Assembly: GCF_017354945.1 (NCBI RefSeq)
Contig: NZ_CP071503.1
Location: 930,001-994,000, forward strand
DNA: 64,000 nucleotides
Reading direction: 5' to 3'
From: Shewanella avicenniae
GTDB taxonomy: Bacteria; Pseudomonadota; Gammaproteobacteria; Enterobacterales; Shewanellaceae
This document shows positions 38,414 through 47,301 of this stretch, piece after piece; the first letter of the stretch is position 1; each line of letters opens with the position of its first letter. Under the pieces are notes generated by a model that was not told the DNA's origin, made no database searches, and saw only the letters and a program-made list of their open reading frames with translations. The translations under genes and the position numbers were made by a program.

Positions 38414-39487
38414 ATGGAACTAGAAAAGGAGATCCCCTCCCCAAAAAGCGCCAATGTTCCTTTGTCGGCAGTATCAGCTTTAGCTGGCGAAGTTATATCG
38501 CCATTAAGGCGTTTGCAGCAAATGGACGAAGACGATTGGGAAGAATTTACTTGTGAACTAGCAACTTATTGGAAAACACAGTATTTGCGAGTCAATCGGG
38601 TTGGGGGAGCTGGTGATATGGGGCGTGATGTTATTGCTTACACCCCAGATGGAAGTTGGGAAAATTTTCAGTGCAAATATTACAGCTCACCTTTGAATTT
38701 GACAGATGTTCTGTTAGAAATTGGTAAGCTTTGTTACCACTCACATCAAGGGCATTTTTCTATGCCTGCAAAATATTACTTTGTTGCTAAGAGTGGCTTA
38801 AATGGCGTTAGCCTTAACGCCCTTAAAGATTCTAATAAGCTGAAAGCAGAACTCATTTCTGGTTGGGATAAAAAGTGCAAAGACAAAATCACTAAGAAAA
38901 AGAGTGTAAGCCTAGAAGGTGATTTTCTTAAATTTGTTGAGCATGATGTTGATTTTACAATATTTGATCAAATCCCACAGCTGAGGCTTATCGAATTACA
39001 TAAAAATCATACTCCTTATTACATAAGAAGATTTGGAGCATTAGAGTTTGATCGGCCAGCCCCTGCAATACCTCCAAACGATATTCAAAATAATGAATTG
39101 AAATATATTGCAGAGTTATTAAAGGCAATAGAGTCTATAGAATCTCAGGTGAGTTCTGTTGATGATTTGGAAGCATTTCCTGCGTTTTTAATGGAACTAA
39201 AAAGTGCGCGTAAAAACTTCTATTCAGCAGAAAGCTTAGAGAAATTCTCCAGAGACTCAATGCCTCCTGATACATACGAAAATTTGCTTGAAGATTGTTA
39301 TGAAGCAATTTCTAGCCTGGTTCTGATGGTTCACAATAATGGCTGGGATAAATATTTGGCTATCTCGAATCACGTAACACAAGTTTCATTTTCTGCGCAT
39401 CCATTAAATCTATACATGAGTATTCGTGATAAGAAAGGTGCTTGCCACCAATTGGTGAATAAAGGTTTTTTAAAATGGAACAAGTAA
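38414..39487 (+). CDS. ABC-three-component system effector: Mrr-like nuclease with ABC-3C C-terminal domain
   Basis: This is a 357-residue protein. Residues about 38-120 look like a restriction-endonuclease fold of the Mrr type: 'GGAGDMGRDVIAY' supplies Asp72 and 'WENFQCKYY' supplies Gln86-x-Lys88. The C-terminal half has no enzyme motif and fits the conserved C-terminal module that marks ABC-3C effectors ('YYIRRFGALEFDRPAPAIP'). ABC-3C systems are predicted anti-phage systems in which an SMC-like ATPase and a middle component control a toxic effector. It overlaps the next gene by 13 bases. GC is clearly lower than in gcvP. Confidence 0.82.
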   Translation: MELEKEIPSPKSANVPLSAVSALAGEVISPLRRLQQMDEDDWEEFTCELATYWKTQYLRVNRVGGAGDMGRDVIAYTPDGSWENFQCKYYSSPLNLTDVLLEIGKLCYHSHQGHFSMPAKYYFVAKSGLNGVSLNALKDSNKLKAELISGWDKKCKDKITKKKSVSLEGDFLKFVEHDVDFTIFDQIPQLRLIELHKNHTPYYIRRFGALEFDRPAPAIPPNDIQNNELKYIAELLKAIESIESQVSSVDDLEAFPAFLMELKSARKNFYSAESLEKFSRDSMPPDTYENLLEDCYEAISSLVLMVHNNGWDKYLAISNHVTQVSFSAHPLNLYMSIRDKKGACHQLVNKGFLKWNK

Positions 39488-39930
39488 AACTTAAAGCCCC
39501 TAAGATATTTAATAGTGATGTTGAATTGGCAACTAGAGTCGCACTAATACTGTCGAGTATGGAAGGTGAGAAATTCGACATAGATGAATTGGTCTTATTA
39601 GATTACGCGCTATTGTATTCAAGCGAATTCAATGGGCCATCAAACCTTCATCCTGCTGTCCCAAATCATTTGGCAGAAATTGCACAACGGAGAGAGTTGC
39701 TACCTAAGTCGCTTTTGTTTTTTATTAAAAAAGGGCTAATTGACGTTCGCTATGATGAAAAAGGAAAATCTTTTTGTGCGAATAAAAATACAAATAGCTT
39801 TGTTAGTTGCTTAAATTCAAGTTATTTCATCAAAATTTGGGAACGATTAAGTTGGTTGTCTGAGAATTACAATCGGATTATCCAGATACCAATAATGGAG
39901 TTGAGAAAAGGAGTATCGAGTCCGGCATGA
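39475..39930 (+). CDS. ABC-three-component system middle component
   Basis: This 151-residue protein lies between the nuclease effector and the DUF3732 ATPase and overlaps both (13 and 4 bases), the classical ABC-3C arrangement. The sequence is helical with a winged-helix-like layout ('ILSSMEGEKFDIDELVLLDYALLYSSEF'; 'PKSLLFFIKKGLIDVRYDEKG'), which fits middle components that bridge effector and ATPase. The specific subfamily (MC2-like) is my best guess from size and context. Confidence 0.75.
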   Translation: MEQVKLKAPKIFNSDVELATRVALILSSMEGEKFDIDELVLLDYALLYSSEFNGPSNLHPAVPNHLAEIAQRRELLPKSLLFFIKKGLIDVRYDEKGKSFCANKNTNSFVSCLNSSYFIKIWERLSWLSENYNRIIQIPIMELRKGVSSPA

Positions 39931-41747
39931 TTATTAAAAGAATATCCGTAATAGGAAAAGGCAAACCGAAGGCTGAACTTTGCTTTGATAAAGGACTCAA
40001 TGTTGTTGCTGGTGCATCTGATACTGGTAAGTCATATGTCATTAAGTGTTTTCAATATATTTTTGGTGCTGAAGAGCCTCCTAAAAATATTGACGAAGCT
40101 AAAGGCTACAATACAGTTGAAACAGAAATTAAAGTTGACGAAAATGAAAGCTTTATTCTTCGAAGGGAGATATCGGCTACCAAACCTCAAGTTACTCTAA
40201 TTAAACTTGAGCCAGATGGTACAGAATCAGAAACTATTGTTTTAAACCCAAGCCACAAAGGAAAAAACAATCTATCGGCATATATTCTCGGAAAATTGGG
40301 CTTAAACGGCAAAGTATTAGTAAACGGTGTACAGAGTTTAAAAACCTCTTCTTTGACTTTGCGTGTACTGAGTAAATTATTTTTAGTCGATGAAGGACGG
40401 ATGATTACCGAATCCTCACCTCTGGGTGAAGGCCAGCGAGAGTATACTCAAGAAACGTCATTACTTAAAACTTTGCTCACTGGTGCAGATGATTCAGTCG
40501 TTAAAGAGTTGAAACAACAACAAGATACAGAAGGAGCTGTAGAATCGCGTGTTAAAGCTTTGGAAGAGTATGTTGCCAAGAAATTTTCTAACCATGAAGA
40601 AGTAAAGTCCACAACAGAAAAGTTAGACTCAGAATTGAATGAGTTAGAGGAATCTCTATCTAAGGCTCAAAACGAACTAACCGCTCTGGTTGAAGCCAAT
40701 AGTGAACTTGATTCTAAAAGAAATAAATTTAGGGGTGAACTAAGTAAGTTACGTGAAGCAGAAAAAGAAAACCTTCTACTACAGGGGAGATTTAGCCTTT
40801 TAATTGAGAAATATAATTCAGATTTGGAAAGGTTAGAGGCAGGAGCTGAAGCGGCTTCTTTTGTTGAACTATACGAGTTGGCTAATTGCCCAACTTGCGG
40901 ACAAGAGTTTGAACAAGAAAAAGATGTAGAAGAGCTAAAGCAATTGGTGCAAAGCACCGAGGCGGAAATCAATAAAAATAAATTTCGAGTTAAAGGGTTA
41001 ACTGATTCAATTGAGGACCTAAAGCAAGAGTATCAAGCACTTGCAAAAAAGATAGTTCAAAAGGAAGCAACACTTAAAGAGATATCGGAAATCATAGAAG
41101 GGAATATATCTTCGAAGTTTAAGGACTACAACGTAGCTATTCGACTATTAAATAGTAAAAAGAATGAATTTTTGAAACAAAGAGCCATAGTGGATTCTCG
41201 TGAAAGCTTATTAAAAGAAATAGGAGAATTGCGTGTCCAGCTTGAAGACAGAACTGAAAAATATGTATTTCCTGATTTTAGTGCTGAGTTAACCGCCTTG
41301 TGTAAGAACATTAGTGCAATCTTACAGCGTTGGTCATTTCCCGGACATGAAGACGTTACTTTTGATATGAAAACTAGGGATTTGGTAATTGGTGGCAAGC
41401 CAAGATCCCATTTTGGTAAAGGATACCGAGCAATTTCGTATGCAGCTTTTTCACTAGGCTTTATGGAATATTTGTCTAAGTTTGAACGCCATCCAAAACT
41501 TGTAATTCTTGATTCTCCGTTGACCACTTATCGAGCGGGTGACAATGATGAGAATGATGATGAGGTTCAATTAAAAAAAGATATGATTTTTGCTTTCTAC
41601 ATTGATCTTTGCGATTCGTTTAAAGATAAGCAAATAATCGTGTTTGAGAACCAAGAGCCAGATGAAGTTTTGAAAACAAAAATGACTTACTACCACTTTT
41701 CTAAGAACAAGGAAATTGGTAGATATGGATTCTTTCCAGTAGCTTAA
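39927..41747 (+). CDS. ABC-three-component system SMC-like ATPase (DUF3732)
   Basis: This 606-residue ATPase has Walker A GASDTGKS (residues 29-36), a long coiled-coil middle (about 190-470) broken by a zinc-hook-like CPTC (Cys321-x-x-Cys324), and a C-terminal lobe with Walker B 'LVILDSPLTTYRAGD' (about 525). This Rad50-like layout and the 'DSPLTTYR' phrase match DUF3732 proteins of ABC-3C systems. It probably senses nucleoprotein structures of invaders and licenses the nuclease effector. Start overlaps the previous stop (ATGA). Confidence 0.87.
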   Translation: MIIKRISVIGKGKPKAELCFDKGLNVVAGASDTGKSYVIKCFQYIFGAEEPPKNIDEAKGYNTVETEIKVDENESFILRREISATKPQVTLIKLEPDGTESETIVLNPSHKGKNNLSAYILGKLGLNGKVLVNGVQSLKTSSLTLRVLSKLFLVDEGRMITESSPLGEGQREYTQETSLLKTLLTGADDSVVKELKQQQDTEGAVESRVKALEEYVAKKFSNHEEVKSTTEKLDSELNELEESLSKAQNELTALVEANSELDSKRNKFRGELSKLREAEKENLLLQGRFSLLIEKYNSDLERLEAGAEAASFVELYELANCPTCGQEFEQEKDVEELKQLVQSTEAEINKNKFRVKGLTDSIEDLKQEYQALAKKIVQKEATLKEISEIIEGNISSKFKDYNVAIRLLNSKKNEFLKQRAIVDSRESLLKEIGELRVQLEDRTEKYVFPDFSAELTALCKNISAILQRWSFPGHEDVTFDMKTRDLVIGGKPRSHFGKGYRAISYAAFSLGFMEYLSKFERHPKLVILDSPLTTYRAGDNDENDDEVQLKKDMIFAFYIDLCDSFKDKQIIVFENQEPDEVLKTKMTYYHFSKNKEIGRYGFFPVA

Positions 41748-41776
41748 TTTAAGGATCGTAAATCCGCTGTATCCAT

Positions 41777-41941
41777 ATGAACGGTCGGATCTACGATTTT
41801 AACGTTAGACGTTTCCTGAGTGTCGCTCCCTTCTTGCAGTTCCCCGAGAACAGCCAGAGTGCTAACCCGTATTCATACATCTTGAATAATCCGATGGCAG
41901 GCACAGATCCGACTGGGTTTATGATGGCCAATAATGTATAG
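41777..41941 (+). pseudogene. RHS core-domain remnant
   Basis: A 54-codon open frame encodes a fragment of the conserved RHS-repeat-associated core: 'MNGRIYDFNVRRFLSVAPF', then 'NSQSANPYSYILNNP' and 'GTDPTGF'. In intact RHS toxins this is the conserved end of the cage, just before the variable toxin. Here the preceding several hundred codons are missing (an in-frame stop lies at 41759) and a stop follows soon after the core. It is a decayed piece, not a working toxin. Confidence 0.85.
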
Positions 41942-42272
41942 GATGAGTGAATTTTGCACGAGGTTAGAAGTTTTGCTATAGAAAGTAATCATTCAAACTC
42001 TAATCAAGCAAATCCGCTGACTCATTTATGTCCCAGCGACGTGTCTGCGTCGAATTGCTGAAACATCTTTGCTCCTTTTCCATTTTCGGAAAAAATTTCG
42101 CGATCATAGACTGCGGACATTTCCCCAAAAAACTCATTTAACGTAAATGATATTCATGGAGAAATAGTGATTTTTTATATTTGTAAAGTCGCTTGGGGAC
42201 ATTAGCGACTTAGTGCTTATCCCTGCTACGAACATCCACATATAAATAAGGGGAATTTGTAATAAGAGTTAG
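41942..42272. other. Gene-free stretch after the RHS remnant
   Basis: About 330 bases with no gene. It contains TGTCCCAGCGA (42029-42039), which recurs at 45594-45604 in another gene-free gap, and an imperfect AAGTCGC..GCGACTT hairpin near 42187-42210. The sequence looks like debris between mobile segments. Confidence 0.5.
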
Positions 42273-42790
42273 TTAGCGTATAGGTGCACCATTTAAATTT
42301 GAAAGCTCTTTTTCAAAAGTTGATTCTTTGGACTTTAGAACATGATCAACATGTGAGTAGTACCTAATCAGATCTTCAATCACCACTCTATCCGGCGAAG
42401 ATAGTTCATTTTTTCTGGTAGCATTCTCAAGAATACGTTTGCTAAGTGTTTTGTTACTAGAGGCATCCAACTCATTCATTAACTTAACGATCATCTCAAG
42501 ATAATAAGCATATTGACTATCGGTAAGCTTATTCGACTTAACTAAAGTATAAAGTGTACTACCAAGCGTAGAAGCCGCCCATTTTATAGGTACACTGTTG
42601 GCATTCAGTTGAACCTTGCTATTTTCATCAGAGTCATATGTGGCTGCGCCAACCCAGCCTCTTAATGCATCTAACGATTGATAAATGAGATAATCGAAAC
42701 GAGTCGGGAACTCTTTTTCTTTGTCCACATCAGGGCTAGGCATATAGTTATTAAGCATTTTGATCTGATCCAGTAATAGTGGACACTTTG

Positions 42791-43606
42791 CTAAGCACTA
42801 TTTTTTAATTCAAAGTTTTCTGGGCTCAAATAACCAAGAGCACTATGCCGTCTGGTCCGATTGTAATCAACCTCAATGTACTCAAATACAGCTTGTCTCA
42901 TTTGATCTCGTGTCATGAGAGGCTCATCTTGCAGCGCTTCAACCTTTAATGTGTGGAAGAAGCTTTCCACGCAGGCATTATCCCAACAATTTCCTTTACG
43001 GCTCATGCTTTGTACTAACTGATGTTTCTGAAGCAAAGCACGGTAATCATTTGCGCAGTATTGGCTGCCTCGGTCGCTATGGACAATCACGCCGGTAGGA
43101 AAGCTTCGGCGGAATAAAGCCATCCTCAATGCATCACAAACAAGCTCCGATGTCATTCTGCTTGCCATCGACCAACCCACCACTGTGCGAGAGTAAAGGT
43201 CAATGATTACAGCCAGATATAGCCATCCTTCGTTGGTGTACAGATACGTGATGTCGCCAGCCCACTTCAGGTTCGGCGCATTTGCAGTAAAGTTCTGCTC
43301 TAGCAAATTAGGTGCGACTGGATGCTTGTGGTTGCTGTCGGTCGTTACCTTAAATTTCTTCGCTGCCTTTGGCACTAAACACTGCCGTGACATGCTGTCC
43401 ATAATGGTTTTGATATCCGCCTTACAGTCATTATCCGCTAAATCTTGCTGAATACGCCGTGCGCCATTGCGCTTCTTGGAATCGTCAAAAGACGCTTTAA
43501 TCAGCACATCACGGGCCGCACGCTTAATCGCTCTTGGGCTCAGCGTCATGCCGTTCTGCCGCCAGGTGTAATACCCACTACGCGATACCTTGAGTACCTC
43601 CACCAT
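42791..43606 (-). CDS. IS3-family transposase OrfB (DDE integrase domain)
   Basis: This 271-residue segment contains an HTH_21-like N terminus ('VSRSGYYTWRQ') and the rve integrase core with catalytic Asp in 'WAGDITYLYT', Asp in 'VIVHSDRGSQYC' and Glu in 'CVESFFHTLK'. As in other IS3 elements it is probably made mainly as an OrfAB fusion by -1 frameshifting at an A6G run (43696-43690) near the end of orfA. Confidence 0.93.
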   Translation of the reverse strand: MVEVLKVSRSGYYTWRQNGMTLSPRAIKRAARDVLIKASFDDSKKRNGARRIQQDLADNDCKADIKTIMDSMSRQCLVPKAAKKFKVTTDSNHKHPVAPNLLEQNFTANAPNLKWAGDITYLYTNEGWLYLAVIIDLYSRTVVGWSMASRMTSELVCDALRMALFRRSFPTGVIVHSDRGSQYCANDYRALLQKHQLVQSMSRKGNCWDNACVESFFHTLKVEALQDEPLMTRDQMRQAVFEYIEVDYNRTRRHSALGYLSPENFELKNSA

Positions 43607-43656
43607 TCGCTTGAGAGAAAAACGGTGCTGATGCTCGAGGATGAACTCAAATCTGG

Positions 43657-43941
43657 CTACTTTTGGTTCTTCGCGAAGTAGGTGGCCGCCTTTTTTAGGA
43701 TGGCCAAATCTTCCGCTTGTTCAGCAAGTTGGCGTTTAAGCCTTGCGACCTCAGCAGCAAGTTCTGCTTCCCTAGACGTAGTATTGGATTTCTTCTCAGT
43801 ACTGGAACGCCAATTGTAGAGTTGGGATTCGTAAAGATTAAGCTCACGCGCTGCGGCGGCTACACCAATCTTTTGAGCGAGCTTAAGAGCTTCGGCTTTA
43901 AATTCTTGCGTATGGATCTTGCGGGGTTTCTTTGTTGACAT
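43657..43941 (-). CDS. IS3-family transposase OrfA (helix-turn-helix)
   Basis: This 94-residue protein has an N-terminal HTH_Tnp_1 domain ('HTQEFKAEALKLAQKIGVAAAA', split here by its own wing) and a C-terminal leucine-zipper-like coiled coil ('AELAAEVARLKRQLAEQAED'). It binds the IS ends. A slippery AAAAAAG lies about 11 codons before its stop, allowing fusion to OrfB. Confidence 0.92.
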   Translation of the reverse strand: MSTKKPRKIHTQEFKAEALKLAQKIGVAAAARELNLYESQLYNWRSSTEKKSNTTSREAELAAEVARLKRQLAEQAEDLAILKKAATYFAKNQK

Positions 43942-45171
43942 ACTTCACCTCAATAAGCGATTTTACTCACTTAGCGAGATGTCCAAAAGTACCGGATCGG
44001 ATCATTTCATCTACATATCTTTCTATGTACATCAGCCACATATGATCTTGGTGCCCCATGTGAATGGCTCTTGATGTCATTACGGTGAAGAAGTGAATAC
44101 TTACGAAGATAGGACATGTCCATTTCTCTTCTTCGTAATAGGTATATGAGAACGGCTTGTTATAGTAATTATCTTCACCTTTTTGTTTTTTGATAAACTC
44201 TTTGGTGTAATCGCCAATGGGTTTCCAGACACCAACTTGAGAAGCAATTTCGATATCTTTGAAGTAGAAGCTCAACAGGGGGTTAGAGTCATCGATGTAA
44301 TACTCACCTGTATAAGAGCAATTTTGGTTATCTTGAAGTTCTCGGTAGAGAGGGCTTGATGTGTTGGCAATCAGTTCTTTTAAAAACAACGTAGTAAATT
44401 CGTCATCAGCACTAAAACGAACTGTTGTAAATTTCGCACAAAGCAATGGTTGTGTTTGAGCTAAGTGCCTAACAAAAAGGTGGGACTTAAATATCGCAGA
44501 AATGCTCGTGGATACATCTTCTCTGTATTTTCTATGATCAGGCAAGCAATACGACAATGTGAACGCAAAAGGCTTCATCAGATTAATAAGAGTTGTTTTG
44601 ACACGACTACTGTTTGAACTATCATGAGGTTCTTTGCCTAATTCCAGCTCAATTAGATCCTGAATTGAAGGACGATAAGGTGCCATTAATCTAGATCGAA
44701 TTCGGTCGAACCACCGATCATGAAAGGCTAGTAAGAATTGATGATGATATTTATCTAATAAGAATGCCAATTGTTCAAACTTCTGATTTCTGAGTAAATG
44801 ACTTGATACTTTTTGCCAGTCAGCAGTTTTTGATTTAGGCAGACGTTTTCCACCTAGCTTTAAAGCTAAGTAAAGTAAGATCGCAACGATAGCAGTAAAG
44901 GCAGTTATCTTCTCATCAAAACCCCATAGCCATTTGAACGGCAAAGCTAAGTCAATAGCACTCAATACAGGTAGGTAGATTGTATAGAGTAGAGCGCTGA
45001 CAAGAAAGCCAACTACGGATTTATCAACCCATGAGAACCTAAGTTTCAAGTCAATTCGCTTCTCTTCGGCGAGTAGTGTATATCCTGCGACTAATATGGC
45101 TAGCACCGTTAGGGCGTTTGCGTCCACTGTGTGTCCTTATTGTAATTCTGCTATAACAAGCTCTAAGCTTT

Positions 45172-45522
45172 TTATGTTTCACAACTCTCTGAAATCCTTA
45201 GCGCATCTTCAATCTCGACGCCAAGGTATTCAATCGTGCTTTCGAGCTTAGCATGACCCAGAAGTAACTGAATAGCCCTAAGATTCTTGGTCTTAGCGTA
45301 GATCAAAGAAGGCTTGGTTCGACGTAGTGAATGCGTACCGTATTGCGTTTTGTCTGAGCCTATATCAGTCACCCAATGGTTCACTAGCGTGGTGTAATGG
45401 TATGAGATTGGTTGTCCCTCACGGCATGGACTAAGGGAAAGAAAGTCTGTTGGTGCCAACGTATTTTGAATGATCCACTGTGAAAGTGTTTGCTGAGTCT
45501 TTGGTGTAATTTCGAAGTGCAC
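45172..45522 (-). pseudogene. Tyrosine integrase, N-terminally truncated
   Basis: The remaining 116 residues hold the C-terminal catalytic half: 'GTHSLRRTKPSLIYAKTKNL', 'LLGHAKLESTIEYLG'. The first catalytic Arg region is missing. Intact small integrases of this kind that I remember are about 180-190 residues, with the segment corresponding to 'HFEITPKTQQ' near residue 70. An in-frame stop lies two codons upstream of the GTG, so the 5' third is lost. The His-x-x-Arg box reads HSLRR and the nucleophile is the Tyr in IEYLG. It marks an old integrative element. Confidence 0.82.
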
Positions 45523-45731
45523 CTCTTGTTAGGTCAGAATACATAAAATAATAAATCGAGGATTATTTAGACCATCCACCCTAAATGATTTCTGTCCCAG
45601 CGAGTTCTTTGCAGGTATGAAACTGTTCAAAGAAAACAGGGGGTAATCTTTAAGAAAGTTTGACATTTTTCGGAATCATCAAAATTTAGCTGCACATATC
45701 CTAAGGCAGATACTCGACTACAGCTCGGCTG

Positions 45732-46718
45732 TCAGTGAGGTGAAACTGTAGCTGAGCGTGTCCATAATGCGCCCAGGCAGGCTGCATTTCTAAATTGCTC
45801 TCCCGGTTTAAATGGATGAGTATTCAAAGTGAATGATTTGGTAACGTCATCCCAGCCCTTATGCTGGCTTTGATTGAGCGTTATATATCCCTGCTTAGCT
45901 AATGAATCGCGTAGCGCTGAAAAAGGGATGGGATCATATGAATGTCGGCATTCGTTCCAATAGAACCCTACGCAGCTAGCACTCCCATTTCTTTCATTCG
46001 CGCTTGAAAGAAACTTCTCATCAATAGTGAACGTATCTCCATGCTGCCTAAACAGTCGTTCTGGCAGTAGCTCACTATCGTCGAATTCAAATTGGCGATG
46101 TTTTTCAGCCATTTCATTGGCGAAGATATTGGGCAGCAATCGTACTATATTTTTCACGTCATCCAGTCCTCGATGATGTTGTCCCCGTGGGGTTATGCCT
46201 ACTAGCTCCATTGCTCGCTGCATTCCAACGCGTTTTTTGAGGTGCTGTGCTTTAGCGAATGCCTTCTTTAAATTGAAGATCTGACTAAACTCAAGCGGTG
46301 CTAGTTGATGACATTCGCAATCAAGTCCTAACTGAACTGCATCATAGGCTCCCCAACTGCAAAAGATGAGCGAGTCGTATGCTCGATACCAATCAATAAA
46401 CTGCTGAAAAACATCACCAAATGGTAATGCGTTATCGATGTCGACTTGCTGGATCCCTGTCAGATTTCTGCAAAACTCGGAAAGTTTGGGATGCTTGAGT
46501 GGTTTAATTAACTGGCTGAATTCATCAATAACGGTGAGGTGCCGGGTTTCAACAATCACGGCTCCTATCTCGATGGTTTCTCGGTGTTCTGGGGGAATGG
46601 AATCGTCAGCAGTACAGGTGTGCTCGATATCTACAATGAGTAGGTGTGAGAAATAGCACCTTAGTGCTTGAAATCCAAGCGTCGAGTAGGTGATTTCAAC
46701 ATCATTTAGATGTGGCAT
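45732..46718 (-). CDS. DEDDh 3'-5' exonuclease (ERI1/KapD-like)
   Basis: This is a 328-residue protein. Residues 25-215 form a DnaQ-like exonuclease: 'LLIVDIEHT' gives Asp30 and Glu32, 'SWGAYDAVQL' supplies the second Asp, and 'HHRGLDDVKNI' gives the His and last Asp, so all DEDDh residues are present. The spacing and 'ETIEIGAVIV' resemble the ERI-1/KapD branch that trims RNA. A C-terminal extension of about 110 residues has no known domain. It is divergent from umuDC, with a LexA site in the shared gap. Confidence 0.85.
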   Translation of the reverse strand: MPHLNDVEITYSTLGFQALRCYFSHLLIVDIEHTCTADDSIPPEHRETIEIGAVIVETRHLTVIDEFSQLIKPLKHPKLSEFCRNLTGIQQVDIDNALPFGDVFQQFIDWYRAYDSLIFCSWGAYDAVQLGLDCECHQLAPLEFSQIFNLKKAFAKAQHLKKRVGMQRAMELVGITPRGQHHRGLDDVKNIVRLLPNIFANEMAEKHRQFEFDDSELLPERLFRQHGDTFTIDEKFLSSANERNGSASCVGFYWNECRHSYDPIPFSALRDSLAKQGYITLNQSQHKGWDDVTKSFTLNTHPFKPGEQFRNAACLGALWTRSATVSPH

Positions 46719-46854
46719 TGTGATTTCATCCCCTGAAAAATGACCATCGATAAGATACTTAAATCTACCTCAAACTCTGGTAGCTTCATCACGTAAACAA
46801 CGCAGTTATAGAGACCAAACATTCACAGTAACGTGTTTCATTTGATAGTATACA

Positions 46855-46870
46855 CTGTATAAAAACACAG
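46855..46870 (+). promoter_or_regulatory. LexA (SOS) box upstream of umuDC
   Basis: CTGTATAAAAACACAG is an exact CTGT-N8-ACAG SOS box, 24 bases before the umuD start. It also lies 137 bases from the start of the divergent exonuclease gene. Confidence 0.92.
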
Positions 46871-46893
46871 TATGCAGGGTTTTGCCATTATCC

Positions 46894-47301
46894 ATGAAAG
46901 TCGTCCCTATTTATGCGAGCGCAGGGATAACCGGTTTTGAATCCCCAGCCGCCGAATATAGCCAGTTACCCCTCAGCCTAGATGAGCTGCTTGTTGAGCA
47001 TCCATCAGCGACTTTTTTTTGCATTGCCAATGGTGATTCCATGCAACAAGCTGGGATTTTCGATGGTGATGTTTTAATCGTTGACCGACATGTCAATCGG
47101 ATGAGTGGCGATGTGATTGTCGCCAATATAAACGGTGAGTTTGTCTGCAAGTTCATCGATACCAAGCAACGTCTGCTTCTGTCGGCAAATGAAGCTTATC
47201 AGCCCGTGCCAATCTCTGAGTTTGATACCTTTTCGATTGAGGGCGTTGTGGTGCGAGCTGTCCGTTGCTTTAGACCTTGTCGGTTATTGAGGCGCTCGTA
47301 A
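46894..47301 (+). CDS. umuD: UmuD-like SOS mutagenesis protein
   Basis: This 135-residue S24-family protease self-cleaves to UmuD' and forms Pol V with UmuC. ATG at 46894 is used; it has a weak ribosome binding site but fits the SOS box and the family N terminus. Cleavage site Ala-Gly in 'YASAGITGFESP', catalytic Ser in 'NGDSMQQAGIFDGD' and Lys in 'FVCKFID'. Its stop overlaps the umuC start by one base (TAATG). Such mobile umuDC/rumAB/mucAB pairs are common on plasmids and islands. Confidence 0.92.
   Translation: MKVVPIYASAGITGFESPAAEYSQLPLSLDELLVEHPSATFFCIANGDSMQQAGIFDGDVLIVDRHVNRMSGDVIVANINGEFVCKFIDTKQRLLLSANEAYQPVPISEFDTFSIEGVVVRAVRCFRPCRLLRRS

Larger units (their letters stand above)
42761..44004 (-). 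mobile_element. IS3-family insertion sequence, 1244 bp, with 3-bp target duplication
   Basis: The ends form an imperfect inverted repeat: left TGATCTGATCCAGTA and right (reverse strand) TGATCCGATCCGGTA, followed on both sides by TGGACA and GCTAAG blocks. The flanks carry the target duplication TTT (42758-42760 and 44005-44007). Inside are orfA and orfB on the minus strand. Both ends and both frames look intact, so the element may still be active. Confidence 0.92.
42273..45127 (-). pseudogene. Membrane protein gene of unknown function, split by an IS3-family element
   Basis: The N-terminal part runs leftward from a GTG at 45127 and the C-terminal part ends at 42273. Deleting the insertion sequence (42761-44004) and one copy of the 3-base duplication joins them in frame (…VDE-MLNNYMPSP…), giving 535 residues. 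The protein has two or three N-terminal membrane segments (about 5-22, 35-57, 70-88) and a large cytoplasmic region without motifs I recognise. The N-terminal piece would end ten residues into the IS. Placement beside ABC-3C suggests accessory or defence cargo; that is inference only. Confidence 0.85.

Noticed and set aside
42029..45604. Shared TGTCCCAGCGA in two gaps (42029 and 45594) as element ends
   Set aside because: Only 11 bases, same orientation, and no flanking duplication; insufficient.
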